Source of the DNA: an uncultured Eubacteriales bacterium
GTDB lineage: Bacteria; Bacillota; Clostridia; UMGS1810
Reading direction: 5' to 3'
Assembly: GCA_900555295.1 (NCBI GenBank)
Contig: USKN01000053.1
Coordinates: forward strand, 1-9,984
Length of the DNA stretch: 9,984 nt
This document shows, piece by piece, positions 5,132 to 9,984 of this stretch; positions within the stretch are counted from its first letter, which is position 1; each line of letters opens with the position of its first letter. The notes beneath the pieces are model-generated. The model worked only from the letters and a program-made list of their open reading frames with translations. It did no database searches and had not been told where the DNA came from. The translations under genes and the position numbers were made by a program.

Positions 5132-6769
5132 ATGACTAAAAGAATAGTTTGCGCGCTCACCGCACTTTTAATAGTGTGCGCTTGCACCTTAACGGGTTTT
5201 TGCGCCGCACCGGCGGACGGACACGCTTTATATGTAAAATCGGCATCATATGATGAAGCCGAGGGTAAACTTGCAATTACGGTTGCAAACAACAGCACCG
5301 AAGATATTTACGATGCGGTTGTTATGGTTAAAGATAATGACGGCGTAATAGAAAAAAGCCAAACATCAAACTACATAGAAACACAAACAATTAAAGCCGG
5401 CGGAGAAGCTGTTATAAAGTTTGACGCCGATATTAAAGATTACAAAAATCTTAAAAGAGCAAACAAATTGCCCAAAATTGACGTAAGCTGTCAATATATT
5501 ATGGCAAAGAGCGAAATTGACGCAGCCAATCCCTCTTTTTCACAAAACGACATTAAAGAATTTACGGCAAATGATATTTTAAATGCTCAAAAATCCAACG
5601 TATTTGTTGACTTTGCAAAATCAACGGGTTTTTCAATGCTCGGTGTATATTGGAAAAATATTATAATGATACTTGTAGCTTGCGTACTTATGTATCTTGC
5701 AATTGTTAAAGGCTTTGAACCCCTTTTGCTTTTGCCTATAGCTTTCGGTATGCTTCTTACAAACCTTCCGGGTGCTGATATATTCCACGAGGAACTCTTT
5801 AGAGAAGGTCACGCACATTGGAACTTGTTTGACGCGTCAAACGCGGTAACTCCGGGACTTTTGGATTATCTCTATCTCGGTGTTAAAATGGGCATTTACC
5901 CTTGCCTTATATTCTTAGGTGTAGGTGCAATGACAGACTTTGCTCCTCTTATTGCAAATCCCAAATCACTTCTTTTGGGCGCTGCCGCACAGGTTGGTAT
6001 TTTTGCAACATACATAGGCGCGGTTAAACTTGGCTTTACACAGGCACAGGCAGGCTCTATTGGTATTATAGGCGGAGCCGACGGTCCTACGGCTATATTT
6101 ACCACAAGTAAGCTTGCTCCCGAACTTTTGGGACCGATTGCAGTTGCCGCATATTCGTATATGGCGCTTGTACCGGTAATTCAGCCGCCTATTATGAAAG
6201 CTCTTACAACCAAAAAAGAACGTCAAATAACAATGACGGCACTTCGCCCCGTAAGCAAAGTGGAAAAAATTATATTCCCCATTGTTATTACGGTATTTGT
6301 TGCACTCTTGGTTCCCTCGGCAACACAGCTCGTTGGCTGCCTTATGCTCGGTAACCTTGCAAAAGAATGCGGCGTTGTAGACAGAATTTCAAAAACAGCT
6401 CAAAACGAACTTATGAATATAGTAACAATATTCCTTGGTATTTCGGTAGGCGCTACCGCAACCGCATCAACATTTTTAAGCCTTGAAACAATTAAAATTA
6501 TTGTTATGGGTGTTGTTGCATTCGGCGTTGCAACCGCATCCGGCGTATTGCTTGCTAAATTTATGAACTTGTTCCTTAAAAACAAAATCAATCCGCTTAT
6601 CGGTTCGGCAGGTGTTTCGGCTGTTCCTATGGCGGCGCGTGTATCGCAAAAAGTCGGTCAGGAAGATAACCCCAAAAACTTCTTGCTTATGCACGCTATG
6701 GGACCCAACGTTGCAGGTGTTATAGGTTCTGCAATTGCAGCCGGCGTTCTTATTACAATGCTCGGCTAA
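5132..6769 (+). CDS. oadB: Na+-translocating oxaloacetate decarboxylase beta subunit with secreted N-terminal domain
   Basis: This membrane subunit decarboxylates carboxybiotin and exports Na+. The 545-residue product begins with a signal-peptide-like stretch (TKRIVCALTALLIVCACTLT, then GFCAAP). Next comes a polar beta-rich segment (about 33-122), a short linker, and the multi-pass domain from about 170. Residues reported as important in Klebsiella OadB (D203, Y229, N373, G377, S382, R389, from memory) correspond to D317 (in GGADGPT), Y343, N487, G491, S496 and R503. The constant offset of 114 shows an intact core. The family is usually near 375-435 residues, so the extra N terminus is unusual. 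The start at 5132 is supported by GGAGG (5118-5122) 9 nt upstream; an in-frame ATG at 5081 lies inside the carrier gene. oadA begins 25 nt downstream. Confidence 0.93.
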   Translation: MTKRIVCALTALLIVCACTLTGFCAAPADGHALYVKSASYDEAEGKLAITVANNSTEDIYDAVVMVKDNDGVIEKSQTSNYIETQTIKAGGEAVIKFDADIKDYKNLKRANKLPKIDVSCQYIMAKSEIDAANPSFSQNDIKEFTANDILNAQKSNVFVDFAKSTGFSMLGVYWKNIIMILVACVLMYLAIVKGFEPLLLLPIAFGMLLTNLPGADIFHEELFREGHAHWNLFDASNAVTPGLLDYLYLGVKMGIYPCLIFLGVGAMTDFAPLIANPKSLLLGAAAQVGIFATYIGAVKLGFTQAQAGSIGIIGGADGPTAIFTTSKLAPELLGPIAVAAYSYMALVPVIQPPIMKALTTKKERQITMTALRPVSKVEKIIFPIVITVFVALLVPSATQLVGCLMLGNLAKECGVVDRISKTAQNELMNIVTIFLGISVGATATASTFLSLETIKIIVMGVVAFGVATASGVLLAKFMNLFLKNKINPLIGSAGVSAVPMAARVSQKVGQEDNPKNFLLMHAMGPNVAGVIGSAIAAGVLITMLG

Positions 6770-6794
6770 TTAAAGCCTTGAAAGGAATGATAAT

Positions 6795-8204
6795 ATGTCA
6801 AAATTATTAATTACCGATACAATATTGCGTGACGCGCATCAGTCACAGGCGGCAACACGTATGACAATAGAAGATATGCTCCCCGCACTTAAACTTTTGG
6901 ACGATGTAGGTTACCACTCACTCGAATGTTGGGGCGGTGCAACGTTTGACGCTTGTATGAGATTTTTAAACGAAGACCCGTGGGAGAGATTGCGCATACT
7001 TAAAAAGAATATGCCCAAAACAAAACTTCAAATGCTTTTCAGAGGTCAAAATATTTTGGGTTACAAACACTATGCCGATGACGTTGTAGAACAGTTCTGC
7101 AAAAAGTCAATCGAAAACGGTATTGATATCGTAAGAGTGTTTGACGCGCTCAACGACCCCAGAAACCTTGAAGCGGCGGTTAAATTTGTAAAAGAGTACG
7201 GCGGAATATGCGAAACTGCCATAAGCTACACGGTAAGCCCCGTACACAACGAGGATTATTTTGTAAAGCTTGCCTGCGAGCTTGAAAAAATGGGTGCCGA
7301 TATTATTTGTATTAAAGATATGGCAAACCTTTTGTTGCCGTACGACGCATACAGCCTTGTTAAAAAACTTAAAGAGAATGTGGGTATACCCATACATCTT
7401 CATACACATAATACATCGGGAACAGGCGATATGACAAACCTTATGGCGGCACAGGCAGGAGTAGATATTGTAGACTGCGCACTTTCACCGCTTGCAAACG
7501 GTACAAGTAACCCCTCAACCGAATCGCTTGTTGCCACACTTAAAGGCACCGAAAGAGATACAGGTCTTGACCTTGCAAAATTAAGCAAATGCGCAGAGCA
7601 TTTCAGAAAAGTTGCGTCCGACCTTAAAGCACGCGGAAACCTTGACCCCAAGGTGTTAAACGTAGATACAAACACACTTTTGTATCAGGTTCCGGGCGGT
7701 ATGCTTTCAAACCTTATATCACAGCTTAAACAGGCTAATGCCGAGGATAAATATTACGATGTTCTTGCCGAAGTACCCAGAGTACGTGCAGACTTCGGTT
7801 ATCCTCCGCTTGTAACACCCACAAGCCAGATTGTGGGAACACAGGCAGTTTTAAATATATTATCGGGCGAAAGATACAAAATGATTACAAAAGAATCCAA
7901 AGGTCTTTTGCGCGGTGAGTATGGACGTCTCCCCGGTAAAGTAAACGAGGAAGTACGTAAAAAAGCAATCGGCGACGACGAAGTTATAACAGTTCGTCCG
8001 GCAGATTTGCTTGAACCCGAACTTGAACACTACAAAGAAGTAACAAAAGACATTGCCAAGAGCGAGGAGGACGTATTAAGTTACGCACTTTTCCCGCAGG
8101 TTGCCGAAAAATTCTTTGCTGTTCGTGACGGCAAGGTTAAACCGGAACAACCCAAAGCAGACGACGGCAAGGTACGCAGTATATATGTACAGGATTTGTC
8201 GTAA
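6795..8204 (+). CDS. oadA: Oxaloacetate decarboxylase alpha subunit (carboxyltransferase), lacking a biotin domain
   Basis: The 469-residue cytoplasmic subunit transfers CO2 from oxaloacetate to biotin, releasing pyruvate. It has the TIM-barrel signature of the HMGL-like/PYC-OADA family: TDTILRDAHQS, RVFDALND, IKDMAN and HTHNTSG. Predicted metal ligands are D13, H203 and H205, with the catalytic lysine K174; these match D17, H207, H209 and K178 of the Vibrio enzyme with a constant offset of 4 (numbers recalled). The C-terminal part (about 300-455) matches the conserved PYC/OADA region. The protein stops after a short hydrophilic tail (VKPEQPKADDGK) without the linker and biotinyl domain, which are supplied by the carrier gene. 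The PYC/OADA-type barrel, rather than an MmdA-type carboxyltransferase, argues for oxaloacetate over methylmalonyl-CoA. AAAGGA lies 8 nt before the ATG. It is the last gene of the operon. Confidence 0.93.
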   Translation: MSKLLITDTILRDAHQSQAATRMTIEDMLPALKLLDDVGYHSLECWGGATFDACMRFLNEDPWERLRILKKNMPKTKLQMLFRGQNILGYKHYADDVVEQFCKKSIENGIDIVRVFDALNDPRNLEAAVKFVKEYGGICETAISYTVSPVHNEDYFVKLACELEKMGADIICIKDMANLLLPYDAYSLVKKLKENVGIPIHLHTHNTSGTGDMTNLMAAQAGVDIVDCALSPLANGTSNPSTESLVATLKGTERDTGLDLAKLSKCAEHFRKVASDLKARGNLDPKVLNVDTNTLLYQVPGGMLSNLISQLKQANAEDKYYDVLAEVPRVRADFGYPPLVTPTSQIVGTQAVLNILSGERYKMITKESKGLLRGEYGRLPGKVNEEVRKKAIGDDEVITVRPADLLEPELEHYKEVTKDIAKSEEDVLSYALFPQVAEKFFAVRDGKVKPEQPKADDGKVRSIYVQDLS

Positions 8205-8224
8205 CAGGGCAAAATAATAAATGC

Positions 8225-8270
8225 TACGGCAAAATGTGTTTGTAAATAAATGCATTTTGCCGTATTTTGG
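8225..8270 (+). terminator. Rho-independent terminator of the oad operon
   Basis: TACGGCAAAATG (8225-8236) and CATTTTGCCGTA (8253-8264) form a perfect 12-bp stem with a 16-nt loop, followed by TTTTGGTT. It lies 20 nt after the oadA stop and about 30 nt before the hslO start. The T-tract is short, so some read-through into hslO is plausible. That matters because no strong separate promoter is seen between the hairpin and hslO. Confidence 0.8.
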
Positions 8271-8298
8271 TTAAAACATTATAAAGGAAAAAGAAAAA

Positions 8299-9189
8299 AT
8301 GAGCAATATAAATGATTATATGATACGCGCCGTTACCGAAAACGGCGGTGTGCGTGCCTTTGCGGCAATAACAACGCAAACGGTTAATAAAGCGTTTAAA
8401 ATTCACCATACATCACCCGTTGCAACGGCGGCACTCGGACGGCTTTTAACGGCGGCGGCAATGATGGGTGCGTCGCTTAAAGGCGAAAAGGACAGCATAT
8501 CGCTCCAGCTTACGGGCGGCGGACCGCTGGGAAAGGTGCTTGCAATAAGCGACTGTAACAGCAATGTACGCGGTTATGTTATAAACCCGCAGGTTGATAT
8601 GCCGTTAAATCCCGATACGGGCAAGCTTGATGTAGGCGGTGCCGTGGGCAGAGACGGTTCGCTTACCGTTATAACCGATTTGGGACTCAAAGAGCCGTAT
8701 GTAGGCACTGTTCCGCTTGTAAGCGGTGAAGTGGGCGACGATATTACAAGTTATTTTGCCACAAGTCAGCAAACACCGTCGGCGGTTGGTTTGGGCGTTT
8801 TGGTTGACAGAGATTACACCGTAAAATACTCGGGCGGATTTATAGTGCAGGTTATGCCCGACGCGGCGGATGAGGACGTACAAAAGCTTGAGGAGAATGT
8901 TGCCAAAATAACATCGGTTACCAACTTATTAAAAGACGGCAAAAACGCTGAAGATATTTTAAAAATTGCGCTTGACGGCATAGATTTTCATATAACCGAA
9001 ACACGTGATATTGCGTATAAATGCAACTGTACACGCAAAAGAGTGGAACGCGCGCTTGTGTCGCTCGGCAAAAAGGAACTTACCGACATAATAAATACCG
9101 ACGGTAAGGCAGAGCTTACCTGTCAGTTTTGTGACGCGGTATATAATTTTACCAAAGACGAATTGGAGGAACTGGTTAAAAATGATTAA
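8299..9189 (+). CDS. hslO: Hsp33, redox-regulated holdase chaperone
   Basis: The 296-residue length is typical for Hsp33. The N-terminal part has the family pattern (RAVTENGGVRAFAAITT, then HHTSPVATAALGRLL, then LTGGGPLG). The C-terminal redox switch is intact: C242-x-C244 and C275-x-x-C278, a CxC-x30-CxxC zinc site. Oxidation of these cysteines releases zinc and turns on chaperone activity in the cytoplasm, which suits an anaerobe meeting oxygen or hypochlorite. AAAGGA (8283-8288) lies 10 nt before the ATG. A possible promoter (TTGCCG 8257-8262, TATAAA 8280-8285) overlaps the terminator and ribosome binding site, so it is doubtful. The gene may rely on read-through of the oad terminator. Its end overlaps the next gene by 8 nt. 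Confidence 0.95.
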   Translation: MSNINDYMIRAVTENGGVRAFAAITTQTVNKAFKIHHTSPVATAALGRLLTAAAMMGASLKGEKDSISLQLTGGGPLGKVLAISDCNSNVRGYVINPQVDMPLNPDTGKLDVGGAVGRDGSLTVITDLGLKEPYVGTVPLVSGEVGDDITSYFATSQQTPSAVGLGVLVDRDYTVKYSGGFIVQVMPDAADEDVQKLEENVAKITSVTNLLKDGKNAEDILKIALDGIDFHITETRDIAYKCNCTRKRVERALVSLGKKELTDIINTDGKAELTCQFCDAVYNFTKDELEELVKND

Positions 9190-9844
9190 GGCTTGCATAT
9201 TTGATTTGGACGGTACGCTTTTAAATACTGTAAATACAATTTCGTATTACGGCAATAAGGCGCTTTGCGAATACGGACTTGAGCCGTACCCAACCGATGA
9301 TTATAAATATATGGTTGGCAACGGTGCCAAAATATTGGTTGAGAGAATGTTAAAAGGCAGAGGTAAAGAGGGCGACTTGGAGCTTTTTGAAAAAGTATTT
9401 AAACTCTATAATGAGCTTTACGATAATGATGTTGAATACGGTACACAGCCGTATGACGGCATATGCGACCTTTTGGACGAACTGAATGCAAGGGGAATAC
9501 TTACAGCGGTTTTATCCAACAAACCTGATTTTGCAAGCCGTGAGGCGGTTGAAACCTTTTTGGGCGGATACTTTGACGTTGTACACGGACAGCGTGAGGG
9601 CATACCCATAAAACCTGCACCCGACGGAGCAATTGAGATAATGAAAGAACTCGGTGTTGACGCAAATGAGGTTTTATATATAGGCGACACGTGGATAGAT
9701 ATGCAAACGGGTAAAAAAAGCGGTGCGTTTACAATAGGCGTGTTGTGGGGATTTCGTGACAGAGAGGAATTGGAAACAAATAATGCCGACGCAATAATAG
9801 AAAAACCGTCGCAGATTTTGGATTATTTGTCAATATCAAGATAA
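9182..9844 (+). CDS. HAD-family hydrolase, phosphoglycolate phosphatase-like
   Basis: The 220-residue cytoplasmic phosphatase shows all four HAD motifs: DLDGTLLN with nucleophile D8 and acid/base D10, SNK in the motif II region, the lysine of IKPAPDG, and GDTWID (D169, D173) for Mg2+. The alpha-helical cap between motifs I and II (about residues 16-80) is the Gph/PGMB subfamily type. Phosphoglycolate or another small phosphate ester is the likely substrate, but the family is too broad to be sure. The start at 9182 lies within the end of hslO (8-nt overlap), with GGAGG (9165-9169) 12 nt upstream, so translation is probably coupled. An in-frame ATG at 9131 would add 17 residues entirely inside hslO and lacks family similarity. 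No clear GC-rich terminator follows directly. Confidence 0.9.
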   Translation: MIKACIFDLDGTLLNTVNTISYYGNKALCEYGLEPYPTDDYKYMVGNGAKILVERMLKGRGKEGDLELFEKVFKLYNELYDNDVEYGTQPYDGICDLLDELNARGILTAVLSNKPDFASREAVETFLGGYFDVVHGQREGIPIKPAPDGAIEIMKELGVDANEVLYIGDTWIDMQTGKKSGAFTIGVLWGFRDREELETNNADAIIEKPSQILDYLSISR

Positions 9845-9855
9845 ATATTTTTTAG

Positions 9856-9882
9856 TTTTTATAATTTTATATTTTATAAAAA
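9856..9882 (+). repeat. AT-only inverted repeat after the phosphatase gene
   Basis: TTTTTATAA (9856-9864) and TTATAAAAA (9874-9882) are perfectly complementary with a 9-nt loop. The stem has no G-C pair, so it would be a poor terminator. It may be chance in very AT-rich sequence. Confidence 0.3.
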
Positions 9883-9905
9883 ACGGTGGTAATTCAGCAA
9901 AAAGA

Positions 9906-9936
9906 GGGTGTAGCAAAACGAAAGCGTTTTGAACCC
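9906..9936. repeat. Imperfect hairpin near the right edge
   Basis: CAAAACG (9914-9920) and CGTTTTG (9925-9931) form a 7-bp stem with an AAAG loop. GGGT (9906-9909) and ACCC (9933-9936) extend it across a small internal loop. There is no T-tract on the plus strand, so it is not a clear terminator for the phosphatase gene. It sits next to the candidate insertion-sequence end and may belong to it. Confidence 0.5.
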
Positions 9937-9940
9937 CGCC

Positions 9941-9984
9941 CTGTCAAGTAGACAGACTAAATAACAAAAATTTTTAGATACCGT
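9941..9984. mobile_element. Possible terminal inverted repeat of an insertion sequence (partial)
   Basis: CTGTCAAGTAGACAG (9941-9955) contains 5-bp inverted arms around AAGTA and is followed by ACTAAATAACAAAAAT. Read on the minus strand, TCTACTTGACAGGGCGGGG resembles ends I associate with IS3-type elements of Clostridia. This is recollection of a pattern, not a search. No transposase is inside the window, so an element would have to continue past 9984, or this is a solo remnant. Confidence 0.3.

Noticed and set aside
4714..5298. Long minus-strand open frame (194 codons) opposite the biotin carrier and the start of oadB
   Set aside because: It is the antisense of an Ala/Pro-rich GC-rich coding stretch, giving an implausible Cys/Ser/Arg-rich product. 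The plus strand there is unmistakably the biotinyl domain and oadB.
7107..7675. Two minus-strand open frames opposite oadA
   Set aside because: Both lie wholly inside a strongly conserved plus-strand gene and have no recognisable domains or initiation signals.
8257..8285. Dedicated hslO promoter (TTGCCG-17-TATAAA)
   Set aside because: It overlaps the oad terminator, and its start site would fall between the ribosome binding site and the ATG, leaving a transcript without the Shine-Dalgarno sequence.

Overview
The window looks like a chromosomal segment of an AT-rich, anaerobic Gram-positive bacterium of the class Clostridia, plausibly a gut lineage. The grounds are consensus sigma-A promoters, strong GGAGG-type ribosome binding sites, a clostridial-style ECF sigma/anti-sigma pair, and a sodium-pumping decarboxylase whose biotin carrier is a separate gene. 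Species cannot be named from the sequence alone.

Left part (1-1870). The window opens inside the 3' end of a SLOG/DUF1273-like gene (+ strand). It converges on a minus-strand operon encoding an ECF sigma factor and a single-pass membrane partner, probably its anti-sigma factor. A perfect 13-bp hairpin at 173-210 can end transcription from both sides. The sigma operon has a full-consensus TTGACA-17-TATAAT promoter followed by a 12-bp palindrome in the transcribed leader. Just upstream is a tiny ORF (23 codons) with its own near-consensus promoter and Shine-Dalgarno sequence.

Middle part (1870-4230). A predicted lipoprotein of unknown function sits behind a roughly 160-nt leader. Next come four head-to-tail degenerate 32-bp repeats that end at the promoter of an AAA_14/DUF4143 ATPase gene, which has its own hairpin terminator.

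Right-centre (4270-8270). This is the metabolic core: an apparent operon oadG, biotin carrier, oadB, oadA for a Na+-translocating oxaloacetate decarboxylase. The alpha subunit moves the carboxyl group from oxaloacetate to biotin on the carrier. The membrane beta subunit decarboxylates carboxybiotin and exports Na+. The small gamma-type subunit anchors the complex. The operon starts from a promoter at 4275-4302 with a roughly 115-nt leader that can fold into a multi-stem structure reaching the first ribosome binding site, and it ends at a 12-bp-stem terminator. The beta subunit carries an extra secreted-type N-terminal region of about 115 residues.

Right end (8280-9984). hslO (redox chaperone Hsp33) overlaps a HAD-family phosphatase gene. 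The last 100 bases hold hairpins and a sequence resembling an insertion-sequence end, which the window cuts off.

The strongest leads for something undescribed are the beta-subunit N-terminal domain, the structured oad leader, the 32-bp repeat array before the ATPase gene, and the small ORF abutting the sigma promoter. None is proven by sequence reading alone.
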